Made by a program: the position numbers and the translations under genes. Shown in pieces: positions 20,901 through 36,000 of a DNA stretch of 64,000 bases. The stretch is from the NCBI RefSeq assembly GCF_000764305.2, contig NW_025939527.1, positions 1,583 through 65,582 of the forward strand, read 5' to 3'. The notes beneath the pieces were generated by a model that worked only from the letters and a program-made list of their open reading frames with translations, was not told the origin of the DNA and ran no database searches. Source of the stretch: Hyalella azteca. Taxonomy: Eukaryota > Arthropoda > Malacostraca > Amphipoda > Hyalellidae. Each line of letters opens with the position of its first letter. Position 1 is the first letter of the stretch.

Positions 20901-23900
20901 TTAGATGAGATAAGAAGCTACGTTGAAACCATACTCGTCGTCCACAGGTTGAATTAGTGCTCCGGATTTTGGCTCTCCTGATGTTCCAGATGTTTTATTC
21001 GTTTCAGTTGGAGCTGGGACCGATGGTTGACTCAATTTTGCAGCAGATAATGAAAAAATTCTCGGACATGGGATAGGACGCATTTGTTGTTTAGTCGAGG
21101 TGAAAACGGTTGGTTCTTCTTTCCTCAGTTCAGAGCTTTCTTCTTGGAACTCGGAGGATGAAGCATCATTATCATGGGCGATTGCAGCTAACTCGGGTAG
21201 TTGTTCGGCGGCTAAATTTTTAACTGGAAATTTCTGTTTGGCGCATAATTCTTCACAGCAACAAGAATGAGATAAACAAGAACAGCAACAAGGATTCTGT
21301 TCAAGCATTAGTTGAGGTCCTGATTCCTGCGGCTGCAAAACATTTCCGGGCAAGTGATTGTTGATTTCTCTGCAGGTTCTCAACACCGAGCACTCATTTC
21401 TGTTTTCCACACCTCCACTGGAGACGAGAATATCGGAAGGTGAATTCGCTGTCATATTATTATTGTTGAATTGGGTTACTTTTAAATGGTTGTGAAATGC
21501 TATAATATTTTTATTCCCGTTGAAATTTGTTTTTGTTTGAAGTGGGAGGTTGGATTTTTGGTGCGATACATTTCGCTCCATGGAAAATGATCGCGGTGCT
21601 CGCGAAGGTAATGGAGGTAATGGCCGCTGTAAATCCTTACGAGGTTTTGTCTTTAGAGGATTTAGTCGCTCCCACAACGATGAACTTGGTCTCTGTACCG
21701 TATCCTTCCGGTTGTTGACTTCGTTATTGCGGGCATCTGGAAACTTCTCTTGGTCTTTTGCACTGGATATTTTCAAATTTGTATTTTCTGACAATTGGAA
21801 GGCAGACGTAGTTCTTGGAGGAGGTTGAGGTTTATGAGTTCGTTCCTTATCAATTTTGTTTTCGCAGGTCAAAAGTTCCTTGTCGTCTAAGCTGACATCG
21901 TGAAGAAATATGGCTGCGTGGGGTGGCGGCGGAGGAGGGGGAGAACTTGAATCTCTCAACTCTTGAACCGCGTTAGGTGATCTGTCTGTGAACGCCTCTG
22001 CTGCAAGCAACTTGCGTGCACCGTCAGACCGTTCAGTGATTTTCGTTTCAGCGTCGGAATCTCTTTTCACATCTGGAGGAGCAGCTGACATTGGGAGAGT
22101 GAAACTTTCCACTGAAGACAACGACGAACAAAGTTTTATTTCGGTGATCGTTTCTAAATCCTTAGAGTCTTTCTTTGTCGCTGTTTTCTTTTGAACTGTT
22201 TGGGGATCGATTATTCCTAAAGTTACTTTGGCCTTAATTGGAATGTCAGCAGTGTCGATACCATTGCTATTAATATTATTTCTTGCATTCGTGTCGTGTC
22301 CATCGCATTCATTTACGGCATTTGAATGCAGCTGATCGCGATTCGGTTCTTCTTGCCCACGAAGACATTTCCAGTCTGTGCATTCTAAACAAATTTCGTT
22401 TGAGAGGCAACACTCCGTGGGTGGTTTTTGACTACAGCACGCATCAATATCACAACCACAATCTAGTTTGCCACTTTTCACTTGACCTATTGTGAGGTCA
22501 CGAAATTCTTTTCTTATTCCCATGTTAGACACGAAAACTCTTTCGCCGTCTTTTATGGAATCGCTTGAACTTTTCATCGACTCCAATGAACGATCGCTCG
22601 AAAGGCTCTTGCGGATGGCAGCGCCAAATTTTTGTAGTTTCGTTTGCCGATTCTGATTCAAAATTTTCGCTCCTACGCCTGTAGATACTTTCGATTGTGA
22701 TATTCTCTCAAGATGCATTGCTTGAAAACTCATTTGCTGGATATTGCAGTCACAGTAAGTGCAAATTTCTTTACAATTTGGATCAGCACATTCAATACTA
22801 AATGTTTGATGCTGTACATTCTTTAGTTGTTCAGTGTTTGAAGATTTCACAGCATTTTTTGTAGATAAATGCAACGATTTTCCAAAATCTAGCCTTTTCA
22901 GCATTTGTTCCGTCGAAGCTAAACGTCTCATATGTTGTGGAACCGATATAACATGATTGGGAGGCATTAAGTTAGGCGGTCGGGTTGGTAACGGCGGAGG
23001 TGAAGGAATACGTGGTACGTCACATGGAGGTACTTGGCCCTCGCCGTATAATATAGCTTCGTACATATGATGGTGATATAAATCTTCAAGTGTTGGAACA
23101 TTGTTCCTACGATGCAGTGGCCATTCTTTTTTGTCTAGATTAATCGAGAAGAAACTAGATTTGGGCAAATCTTCCAAAGAGCGGCTGATGGGTTGCATGG
23201 TTTTAGTTGTTGACAGAGATGAGGCTGACATGCGATCTGAACTCGAAATCACTGTGGCAGTTTCAAGGCAATCGGGATCGTCAACGGACGAACTATTGTC
23301 ACTTACGCGGGTTTTGTCACTGGCAATTACTGACGCCACGTCACCTCCATTGACAGCCTGCTCCACAGTTACGCACGGAGGATGGGGGTATGGAGTTCCT
23401 TTCCGACAAATTTTTCCGTGTCTTCTGATTTCTTTTTTATCACCCACATCTTTATCTCGAACGTCATCCTCACAGGCATTCCCTCTTCCCCTCGTAATAT
23501 TGTTCAACTTGCCAATATTCTCCTTGGTTAAAGGTGTCTTGAGGCAAAACGGAGGTGGCGATAATTCTGAAATTCTAGACATGAAATTCTCTAGACTTCG
23601 TGGAGTCGTGCAGCCTAGTCTATGAGCGTCCAACGACGTGATTCCCGTTCCATTTTTGACCTCAGGGAGCTGAGCTCGGGAGTGTTTTACACTTTCGTGG
23701 ATGCATGAGGACCTTTTCAGGCCTTTACTCAACTGCTCTTTGTTTAAATCATGCATAATTACTCCTTGACGCCACTCTGATATCAAATTTACCGGGATAT
23801 TGCAGGAAGGTTGCTGCAACACTGAATTCGTAATGTTGCCTGGTATTTTCCCCTGAAGTTTGCATAAGGTAAGGCTTAACTGGGGCATTCCATGGGCAAA

Positions 23901-24010
23901 ATCTTCGTCTTTATCGACTTCTGGACAAAACTGGGACGCCAAATCAAAGTCGAAGAGATGATGATCGCAAATCGCGTCGATACTTAGCTTGTTGTTGTTG
24001 ATGTTGCTCC
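20901..24010 (-). CDS. Exon 3 of the 1,474-residue gene
   Basis: A single 3,110-nt open exon from the acceptor TTTTCCTTTCCAG to a TAA at 20,901-20,903, giving residues 440-1474 (two bases complete codon 439). It starts SNINNNKLSIDAICDHHLF and ends DDEYGFNVASYLI. It includes SPPPLPTRPP, SSLWERLNPLKTKPRK, a basic stretch, and three short Cys-rich stretches (CKEICTYCDC, CGCDIDACC with TECC, and NPCCCSC with HSCCCEELC). Over 3 kb without a stop in AT-rich DNA is strong evidence of coding. The Cys spacings do not match any zinc-finger pattern I know. Confidence 0.85.
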
Positions 24011-27000
24011 CTGGAAAGGAAAAGATGATTAATAGCTAGATCAATGCCTCATTTTTGGTGGTACCATTTTCTTTAATTGTTAAAGTCCTAAAAATAGACT
24101 TGGACAGACAGATATTTACAGTTCCACTTGTTAAAACGAAATCAAATATTCGGAACTGGACACCTATTAAATTTAAATAAAATGTGATTGAATTGATTAG
24201 CCCATATCATGAGCATTGCCGCATCCATTTATTCGGTACTGAAGCTAATGAAAACAATTGAGCTCAAATCTGGCCCAAATGTGACATCGAGTCACACGAG
24301 CCAGCGAAAGCCAATCTCACCTCAAACTTGATCCTGTTACGCAGCGTGTGGAAAATGAACTTGAGTTGAAACCAGCTGATGTAATTATTTTTAAATAATA
24401 TATTTCAAACGAAAAACATTTATTTAACATTATCACATAAATGTAAGCAATTGGAAACTACGATTTTAAATCATGCAGACATAATCTAAAAAAAATTTAC
24501 AACAATGTGGTTTTATACTCACTTGAGAAATCATATACTTTTTGATATTGCATGTTTTTAGCTCCTTTGACTTTAACAAAATTGTGTTGTTTAAGTTGAA
24601 ACGAAATATGTTTGTTGTGCACGATTAAAATATGTAAAATTATCACGACTTGCCTCGTAGTCTCGTGGGGGGATGAGGTGGCCGACCCTGTGGGCTTGAA
24701 GCTGTCTCATCCTCTTGGACCCGGAAGAGATGTTCATGGTGATCTCTGTGTCTCTGATGAGCGAATCCAACGCCCGGAGAAAGATCATGAGCACCTTCAG
24801 AAAGGGAATACTGTGTTGCATCGTTCGAAGTTCCGGTGAGCAACGCATCTATTTCTCTCTCAAGGAGTGCCAACTGAGAGCTGCTTGAAGCCTGCATTTC
24901 AGCTATAAGATTGCACCCTTCATGAGGCGATTCCATTCGACGTGAAGCGGGAGAAATTCCTCCGGGCGAAGAGTATGCTCCACCAGGTGAAGAGTGTCTG
25001 GAGTAAGGCAGTCCAGAGCTTGTGAGGGATCCTGTGGAAGACATGTGGGGAGAACTGCGCAACGCCCTCCGTGTTGCCGGGAAGGTTGTGGGCGAAGATC
25101 TCGACCCAGTTGATGCACTGCGAGGTCTGCTGACCGTTGTCGATCCGCTCCTAGGTCCAGGCGATGTAGATGGCCGCCTATGGAATAGCCCTGGAATCTC
25201 CAAAGGGTCAATATCCTCATAGTAAGCAGGATCTGAACCGACGCGAGCACCTTTCGACATCATCCTCGTCCCCATGGTGATTCTAGGCCTTGGAGAAATC
25301 AAACCTCCAGAAGAGCTCCTGAGAAACAGCGATTCAGGGTAGAACGAATCTGAAAGATCAGGAGTTGGACACGCACTTTTATACCCACTATCGATGCTGT
25401 TCGTTCCAGCATATCCACTGCAGGACAAAGCGTCCATACTACTAGGATGAAGTCCCATTCCTGGGACTGAAGGTGACAAGTGTGACGAGAAATTTCTATG
25501 CTGCGCGTTTGGTGCAGGATCTGGTGGAAAGGTTTCATCGACGTCATCGCTGCTGGCAGTGCCTCCTCGTCTGCCCTCCTGGATGCTACGAATAGTGGCA
25601 ACTAGTGGAGTACAAGAGTCGCTTGCAGCTCCTCCGGCTCCACTGTTGTCGTCGCGACTGCCTCTACAGCTGCCGCCGCTGGTGGCTCTTCGCCTTTTGC
25701 TACGACTGCTCATCTTCCTCCGCGCGCTAGCAGAACTTCCACCCCCAGAATGTGAAGGAGCTGGTGGTGGGGGAGGCGTGTTACCCCGGGCGACCGGGAA
25801 TGGAGGAGTGGATCGTCTGGGGTCACTGGGAGATCCTTGCTGCTGTTGCTGGTGTTCGAGGAAATCTTCAAACGTGGCGTACATGTGCCATATTTGCCGT
25901 GTGAAGTCGTCTCCCTGCACGGCCAGCTCCGCCTGAAATAGACAGAGTCTATTGAAACGTAACATTGGAACATACCCTGGGCTCGAGGCATCGTTCAATG
26001 ATTAATTAAATGTATCGATGCCTGCATGAAAATTTCAAGTCAAGAATTTATAAGCGTTACGAGTGACAATCTAGAAAATTTCTTGACGTATGGGCAAATT
26101 TAAGAATTAATTAAAACATAGAAGTGGAATTAATTTTATGGCTTCACTTTGCGTCATCAAGACACTCTATGCTGTTACTTGTGCTGCTAGCGAATTTTAA
26201 TCTGACATTTTGAGATACCAACATGATGCTGATGTACTTTTCCTTTCCATAATACAATTTCTCAGAAGACAATAGTCCTGAATCTCACCGGTTTTGCGTG
26301 AGAGGATACGCGGAAGTTAGACGATATGTTGCGGAAGAACTACGGGCCTTTCCGACTACAAAGTTCTATACTGAAATTATCACGGGGACCAAGTTTGCGT
26401 ATTGTTTTCCTGCGCAAAATTTTTTCAATATACCAAAAATAAAATGTTAATGTTCCCGATGACAATACGTAACTGTTATTCACTCGCTCTAAAACATTTT
26501 TTAGACTGGCGATGGCGCATAAATAACGTCGTGTCCTCCATTCAAAGGTGAAAGTAAGAGCCTGTGCTCAGTCCAGCTTCAGAATGACTTCGCTTTTATC
26601 TCTTCATTTTGATCCGTGAGCGCTGATGCCCGTAAGGAGATTGCTCAACTCTAAGCCATTTTAAGCTTTTAATGGATAGTAAGTTCTGACTCGCGGATAG
26701 TTAGTTCTGCCTCGCGGATAGTAAGTTCTGCCTCGCGGTTAGTTAGTTCTGCCTCACCATGCCTTGTAGTTCGGACCTTCGGTTAGTACGGAGTTGAGAT
26801 TTATGAGCGGTGTATTAGAGGGGCATAGATATTTATGTTTTTATTCAAGCTTTCACTGTAGTCTTTGATTATTAATTGATGCACTTTTATTCCATAAGGC
26901 AAGAATTTTTATAAACAATTATGTATTGATATTATTATTCGTTATGGATTTCCACTTCTACTAAAATTAAATTTTCCTAATAATATTTAGCATTCGAAGT

Positions 27001-30000
27001 GAATTTTGCAGGCCTTTTTGATTATTGATGTTCTTCTTAATTTTTGGGAGAATGAATAATTTTTTTAGACATATTTCGATTAATTTTACAAGATGACAGG
27101 TACATTAGAATTAGATTGTCGTCAATGCGGGGAAGATGCAACGACCTGGTCCATAGAAGATCTGAACAATGTATTTCTTGTTTGAGTGTGTCTCAAATAA
27201 TAATGTATATGTATGAGCAACAACTTGCTGTGAATATTATTTGTACAATTTAAAATGAAATTACTGTTCTGACCAACTATTTTTTCTCAGCAGGGAGACT
27301 TCAATTGATTCATGTTAAACCAAATACTGAGCGTGTTGTTTCATGTATTGTTCATAAGACCGATAAATTGGTAGGTGTGCTAGTTTGTAAATCGCAAAAA
27401 GAGCATCTCGACATTCAATTGTATATGAACCTGAAGAAAAGGATATGTTTTCCATTGTTACAATTGCCATCACTACTGCTTAAAGATGTCACCACCAGAA
27501 GACCATGGACCGCAATGAGCTCGCTGGTGATTGGAAAGAATTACTCCGCAGTGTTATGAGCCGATCTCTGCTGCGAAAGGTCAGCTCGGCAGACCACGCA
27601 GAGAAAGGTGAGGCCTGTGTAGTAGTGTCGTCCTATAGAAGAGAGAAAGAAGACAGTGAAGGGCAGGGATGGTGTGCGTGCATGGGCAGGCTTCGAGTCC
27701 ACCAGCGAGGTTGTAGCTATTGGGTTAACTTTCCCCGACCGACCGCAAGGAGTTACTTACATCGATTCTCATTCGCGGTAATTATACTTCGATTTGCCTG
27801 AGTGGAGTCCGAACGGTAAAAATCATTTTCTACCAACATTATCACCAACTATCGATTTAATATTTGTAAGGTTTTATTTGCAGGGTGCGAAGATTATTTA
27901 TAAATAAGTTTTATAAATTGCCGCGCGGCATCGCGCACCTGTTACGTCGCCTGGCTGCTGTGTTGATTGCTCGAGTGAGCGGCAACCGACGCATGTGCGG
28001 TGCATTGCGCATCGTGCGCCTCATGCACTCCTTTGTTTACGTCGCCCAACTCGGAAGATATTTTAATTGTAATTAATAAATATCAGTTTGAACACTACGC
28101 CTAAGCACTGCTCATTTGCTACATTTAGCTGTGTCACCAAAAACGTAATAGCCATGAACAACAAGCAAAGGAATTTCGTCTTGTAAAAAAAATCGGTCGC
28201 TCTGGGACCGCAAAACTAAACGGCAAAGTTCCATGGAACTTTTTCACCTAAGTAATGACCGCCATTTAAGTAATTATCGCGGTCGCAGTAATTGATGGAA
28301 TTAAATATTTTTGGATCGATGTTCTATTACAAGAAGAGATCTTAATTAGAGGACAGTAACTGACAAGAAATGGTTGCGGCTGCACAGGCAATAAATTCAA
28401 CTGTCCCGGGATTTAGTGACTAACATCCTGCGACGAGTTCATGTTGTCATTGATGAACATTCAACACCGCGTTCGTATCAAAAATCTTTGAGAAGACAGC
28501 CTGTGTTGAGTTTATGTCAATCATTGATAGGACATTTTGTCAGACATTTTGCACAGCGTTCATTTAAATCTTTGATAAAATATTTCGTGTCGAGTTCATG
28601 TCAATCATTTATAAGACATTCTGCGCTGAGTTCGTATTGATCATTGATGAGACATTCTGCGCTGAGTTCGCATCGATCATGAGTTCGCGTGTGTTCCATG
28701 TATGCCGACGACACAAAAGTTTATAATACGGTGAAGGATGCGTCAAATAAACGCAGCTGCGGTTTAATGCTGACAAGTGTAAAGTACTTCACCTCGGGAA
28801 GAACAATAAACAGCAAGATTACATTATGAGAAGACATAGTTGCAACGAGAGTGTAATGATTGAAAAGTCTATAGTGTGGAAAAAGATCTCGGAGTTTATG
28901 TCGACAAGGAGCTGAAATTTTCTAAGCATGTTGAAACGCAAGCTAAACATCCAACAAACTTCTTGGACTAATCAGGCGCTCATACGAGTTCCTAGCTAGA
29001 TGCAGAAGCGATGAAGCGTTGTTTGTTGCTGTCGTGCGCCGCAATCTAGAGTTTGGAAACGTTGCGTGGTCACCGAGATTTGAAAAGGACAGAAATTTAA
29101 ATAGAGAATGTTCAAAGACGTGCAACAAGGATAATTCCAGGCTTGAAGGGCAAGTCCTATGAAGAAAGATTGAAGATTATAAAGCTCCAAAGCCTCAGTT
29201 ATCGACGTCTGCGTGGGGACCTCATTGAAGTATACAAGTATACTAAACAGACTAGATAAAGCTATGGAGAAATATATGTTCAGATTTGAAATGCCTAGCA
29301 CAATATCGAACCCGGTGGAAGTCTAGTAGCTACTTGAAACTATCGTCAGTCATGAAAAGGTGAAATGAAACGATATTTGATCTTCTGTGAACAAGGCACG
29401 AAAAGGAAAAGAATCGGCGACAGGCCACATCAGGCCTACACTTCAGCGACGAGATCAATATGTTGTTATGTTATTGATAAGACATTCTGCGCTGAGTTCG
29501 TATCGATCATTGATGAGACATTCTGCGCTGAGTTCGTATCGATCATTGATAAGACATTCTGCACTGAGTTCGCATCGATCATTGATAAGACATTCTGCAC
29601 TGAGTTCGCATCGATCATTGATAAGACATTCTGCACCGAGTTCGTCTCTATCATTAATGAGACATTGGTCACCGATCCCTCAAATATATTATATATTTAA
29701 AAATGTGATTGAAATATCTTGCCTGTATAAATTTTGTAGCAATTTGAGAACTCTATCTAATACATAAGCGTTTCATAAATTGACTGGCATAATGGGGAGA
29801 GCTAAATTTACTATTGAGACATTTTTTCATAATTAAAACGATTGTGTCTCAAATGCTTGCAAATGAGCTTAAAAATTTGTTTTCTCCGGAAATAACATCT
29901 TTACGTTTATTCGTCAGGATTTACATAGCTGTTTAGACATGTTTAAATAAATATTTTAACATAACTGAGTCTCTATTTATTGTTCCCATGCGTGCGCAGT

Positions 30001-33000
30001 CGCTTATTTTATTTTGCTGGAGGCTGCCGCGCTAGCAGGGATCGGGGATACAGGCCCTTTACCTGCCTGTCACTGGCCCAGCAACGCCGTTCATCTTTTT
30101 ATTTCTAATGACCACTACTCTCGAAAATATCAAGTAATAATGAACATTAAATTCCATGAGTTTCTAATACGACCATTTTCACATCACGCAGTTAGAAAAA
30201 AATCGATTTCTCATGTCACCACCTTAGTCACTCGCAACCTAACACGCACATCGAAATTTAGATAAAATCGGTTAAGTACAAAATTATTCCAAGCACGTAA
30301 ACTAATTTGTCAAGATTTTGAATCATATACGGCCGAAAATTTACATTTTAATCATAACATCCTTTTTACGGTCGGACAATTCTGTGGTGGTTGCTGCTAG
30401 AAAGATTAAGGGCCAGGTGCACACCCTGCAATTACGTTGCGCTGTGGACAAAACTCTGAAAACCGGTGATGTGGTTGGAAATAATTCTTTCATCATTTTG
30501 CGAAGTTTTAATTCAGAGGATTTTTGATGGAAAGTTTGAGAATGCACTTAAATTACAGTTGCCTTATCCATTCAGGTAAATAACGTTGAAATGACGCTGA
30601 TAACTGACTTCGCTGAAACAACGTTTATAAATGTTATTCCAACGTGAGATGCCTGGTGGGATCAGAGTTTATCCAGGTCAATTGCAAATTTCTTTACTAC
30701 TGCTTTACTTAAGAGGTTCTACATCAATTATTAATGAACTGATATGTAGAAAACCTGCAGAATTTGTGCGTCAACTCGGCTTGGTTGTAAGTGGTTCACA
30801 CTTAGAACGGTGTAGTCTTTCATAATAGCAAAAATACCATTGTACCTGAAAATATCAGCTGAGTATTCGTCGGCCACGCGTGGGATGAAGGTTGGCCACC
30901 GATATCTCAGCTGTGATTTATAATAATAGAGTACAGCAATGCACCACACGTCCTGCCTCTCAGACGTGATCTGAATCTCAGAGATGGACTAAGCGCCATC
31001 AGCAGCCATTGCCGCCCTCACCCACCACCGAGTCCGCAGAAAATTCCATTTTCTTAGATGCAGTACGAACAATGAAGTAATGTTGTAATTCCGCATGGAA
31101 TGTACTAGGTGGTTAGGAAACATGACAAGGTTACATACGTGGCTAACAATCAACTGGGAATAAATTATACATTGCTTATGGTGATTATGAACTTTTAAAC
31201 AATGAGTTACAAATGATTATTTTCTAGCTTGTTTCTTGTGAATATGCTGAGTGATACATGAAATCCAACACAAAATTGACATTTTATCATTAATTCAGTC
31301 CATAGACTAATCGACTCTGATGAACAAAAAAGTTTTTCTGCAAAAAGAAAGTATTTAAGAGGCACAAATCAAACTATTTTACGAAATTGGTCCGTATATT
31401 GAATGGACATGAATTTTCAAATGTCTTCTCAGCTGTAATTTATTTCCAACTACATCGCCTCTTATCATTGCAATAATTAATTTGCCGAAAAAGTCTGCTG
31501 GGGAAATTCCATCCAGATTTCATTATCTTTTTCAACCACTGGAGCTAATATGGAAAATATCCTTCTTTGAATAAGTAGAGCCACCAAGTTTTCTTTCGTT
31601 CGCCGACACTGCAAATCATCAAGCAGAAATAGTTATGGCACTTAAATTTTTTGCGAACAAATGTGGCTCGGCTGCTGAGTCCCCGAGGCGATAGGAAATG
31701 CTGGAGCTGCCACGGCTGACTGTCTTTGCAACTTTTTAGCGGTGGCGGTTCGAGAAATAGTCTTCTAGAAGACTGGTGAGTCCTCAGAGCAGAGCAAAAA
31801 GCTTCCTAGGAGGCTCTCGTGTTTACTGCTGGATGAAAATTATAGAAGATATGGCACAACTTGTAATAAGCCACTAGAACGTTGGGCGAACACTGCGAGC
31901 AAATTGTCGTGCAGCTTCCATGGAGACTACAGACGGAGCAGTCGGTCACACAGCGCTTGCCTTTCCCACGGTTTGCTTAGTTATTTGAACCATATTGAAT
32001 GGGGGTCACCTACGAAGTGTTTCTCATCCTAAATCACTTACGATCTTTTGGCAATCTAAAGGACAACTGCTCTGCGAAGACAAATAAATGGTTTGGAAAT
32101 GAACGGAGTATAGCTATAAATAGATCCAAGGTTTAAAATGTAGCTTATTATAGTTATTAGTGATTCTTTTCGATTTCGTTATGATATATTTCTTGGTTTT
32201 CTCTTAAAATGAAAGTAAATACTAATACTTGGACTAATCATTTATATTGAGGGCAAATTTTTTGTCAGAGGGCAACACCTGACTAAAACCTGTTCTCGAT
32301 ACTCTGAACAAAAATTTCATTCCGCATATCATTTATATTTCTGTGTTTTCGAGTAAGGCAATTTGTGGTATTGAAGTAAATTGCCAACAGATGTTCCGAA
32401 AACATGGCTGCTCTGGTATCATGAGTACCGATCTCACTGTTCAATTTACTCACGTTCCTTTACTTCTAACCATTTTTACGATATTATTATTTATTTGGTT
32501 CTTTGATTTGCCAATAATATTGCGGCGGACAGCTCGTCCTAGCTATCGCTTGGCAATCGAGGTCCTGCCAACGCCGGGAACGTGTCAGCTCGATCGCGAT
32601 ACGAAAACAAATGACATTTTCAATTAACTCCAAATTGTCTAACTTAATTGCTACCCCATCGGTATATCAGAGCATAATTTACACCCGTTTCAAATTGTAC
32701 CTCAATAATAACTGATAATGCAACTGGAAAACGTTGAAATCTTAATGACTTTGCGGCAATTAGTCATTCAATGATAATCATGTGAATGATAATCATGAAA
32801 AGATTGTAATTGAAAGTTTAAAAGTGTTCAGAAGCTGAATCATTCAGGAGCTGGATTTTCGTCGACGATCAATCCAGTACATTTATTTTCACAGAAACGA
32901 GTTTATGGCAGTACGTGTGTGAAAAATAAGCTAAAATAAATAAGAATATACATATTTTGCAAAGAATTCACAATAGTTCATGCATCGGGGAGAAGCTAAA

Positions 33001-36000
33001 AATTTGAATGAATTAACATAAATAAGTGTTTAAAATTGACTAAAAATATCCCTATAAATAATAAGCAAAAACATGATTTTATAAAAAAACGCAATTACAC
33101 TTGTGAATGAATGTCTGACTAGTGTAGCATTGAATAGTTTCACTTGTTTTGAGAATTTCACTTGTTTTGAGGAGAACTCAGAACAAAAAATATCATGTGT
33201 AATTTTTGTCAAGAAAACTTTTTCGGTTGAAAAATATCACATATAAGAAACCGATCATAGTTGACACTTTATTTAGAGCACAAAGCGTGAATTTCGAAAG
33301 CATATCGTTGATAAGTTTTCTTTTAATGACAAGAAGTCTGTTTTGGGACAATGGAATTAGTGGACAATGAGGGAACACTTGACAATGTGCTTGTGCCATT
33401 CAAAAAAAATGTATGGGTGATATTTCAAAATAGTGGCATACTCTGTGCACGTAGCGCTGATACGCTCATTTTCCAGAACAAACTGGGTGATGATGACACA
33501 CAAAAATGAAAAAAGTGCAGCGCTATTTGGAAAAAGCTTCTTCATTTTTTCTTTGTGTGTTGTGCTAGCTTCATGGAGTAATTAAGTGAGATTGTGGTTC
33601 ACGGTTCATTTGCAGCACACACTCGACCTCTACTATAGCGAGGCATGAGGCAGCCAGTGCTAAGAATGTGGCAGTAGCAGCTTGGCAGTCCGGGGCAGGG
33701 GCCCGGTGATGTGGCGAGCTTGTCGGGCCAGTTGCTCGGACTCTACGCCTTTCTACGAGCGTCTCACCGACCGCCAGGTCATCGCGCCACCACTCTGTCG
33801 TCAAGGTCATGGCTTCCGGACTTGCTTTCTCGTGAATTTAGATAATTTTGAATGGAATCCCTGATGTTCAGAATCAAGAGGATACGAAATGGGGCTCTAA
33901 AGATCATAGTTCTTACAGGAGAACATTCCTATTAGGACATAACCCTGAACCGACGTAAGAAAACATAACCGTGATTCATTTTTTCGTAACTTTCACAAGG
34001 TTACATTACGTAGAATTAAATTGGAACACACGAAAATAATAAATTCCTAATTAGTGAATAATTGATTTGCTCATGATATTTAATGTTGGGTTATTGCAAG
34101 TATATTCATCTCCCACGGTAGACCAAAGTAGAAACAGAACAATTACAGTACTTGTACATTGTACAACGTATATAGCCAGGTGGTGATCTAATTAAAGCTC
34201 GAACATTGAGCGCCTCACTCCATTGTTCGCCATTGTTGTGCAGTAAATCGAATTCTGGACTGAACTCACGATCATGTCGTCTATTGACTAGAAAATCTCT
34301 TGTACCTTGGTAAGTAGGCCGTGAAAAAGTTAGAAACGTTTTAATCTACTTTAACTCATTCCAGATTTAAGATAATTAATTCAGGATAATGACAGGTATG
34401 AATGCTAAGGAAATGCACGTCTTAGTTCGTCATTATGACTACCTAATCAAATATTTGTCCCTTTATCTACCAGTTAATATTGAAAATAATACACTAACTT
34501 CATTATTAGAATTTCATTCCTTGACTAAAGCAGAGAGACATATTTCCTCGATAATTTGACGGAATGGCCAGGTAGATTCAATTTTTTTCTGCATTTTTTT
34601 CTGCTTCTTTGTCCTTTCTTAATTGTTCAGCAATACAAGGTGCCAAACGGCTACCTAGTCCTATAGGCTCCTGCTGTATTATCTTGAATAATCACTCAGA
34701 GTTGAGCGCTTAAGTTGATATTGAGGCCTTAATGAGATGATTGCGGTCGTGATAAGGAGCTGGACGCATTATTGTGATACTGCCTGGCACCGGGCACTCG
34801 AGCAAGTTCTGGCACTTCAGACGACGACAAGATTGATCCATACATTGATAAATCCAGCTTTATAGGATATTTCTAGGACTATTTTTATTGTACCTGCGTA
34901 GAGCTCATTTGATTGGCTCCGTTTTGGGTGTTGAACAGAATTCTTCCCAATTTGTTTACTCTTAATCTGTCTTCATCTTTGCTTGGAGTTGTACGAAAGG
35001 TTTTATGAGGTTCTTAGGGGTGCATGAGTAATAAATTTGCCATATGTTGCTCATTTGGTAATGAGCTGTGAACAAAATCGAGAATAATTTTTGAAGAAAA
35101 TTCCTCTAGCCATAAGAATTTTTTAAGCAATCGAAGATTTATTGCGGAGAATACATAAACGGATGAAATAAACTTTAACGGAAAAATGTGTAGCAGTTCG
35201 TACATGACTTCGTAAATTATTACGTTCGCCATCTTCAAGGTTCACAAGAGGCAAGAGAGTTAAAAAATGCATTTTGTGGTAAACTGGTAATGCCCAGTTG
35301 CAGCCTTACAATTAACCTCTTAATCTGCCTTGCTTGAGGATTCGGTAGAAATGTGCGTAGCTATACAGTGCATGAGTATGCTCCCATTTATTTATATTTA
35401 GGTCCCCGGATTAAAATAAGATATATGGTACTATGGATTATTTTTATTCACTAAAAAACTCACAAATAATGCATAAATAACTTACGCCGGAATGTTGACC
35501 AATAACCACGTCAGAACGGTTGGCGCCCTCACCAACTGTCAACCGCCAAGTCCAGCGTTCGCCACAAGTTGTGATCCCTTCATTAAAGTTTCAGCTAATA
35601 ATCTTGTCTCGGTATGCGTTTAATCGGACAATTTCAATCGCCATTAACCATATCAATCACACTACTCACCTAAGTAAATATTTTCAATAACTAAAAATTA
35701 TATTTAAAATACTTTTAAAACGTTCGAGGTTTTCGTTTTAACTCACAACGAAATGAGGTAGGTACTGAATGGCACTGATACATAACACTTTAGACACCGG
35801 GATATTATTCAGTTTCTACCAACAGAATTTCGGGAGCGTTTCAGTCGAGCGTTGATGCTGAAAGAAAGGTCCACGTCAACCTGTTCGTAGGCCGCAAGGA
35901 GCCACACTTTCACGGCAACGACCACCGCCTCACTGACAGGCTACAGGTGCTGGGGTGAAGCTCACTCGCCAGCGTCTAGCGAGCGGCCGATCCTTCGGGT

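Noticed and set aside
29365..29767. Open frames with 12-residue repeats (RHSALSSYRSLI type)
   Set aside because: 36-bp minisatellite translated; open in several frames on both strands.
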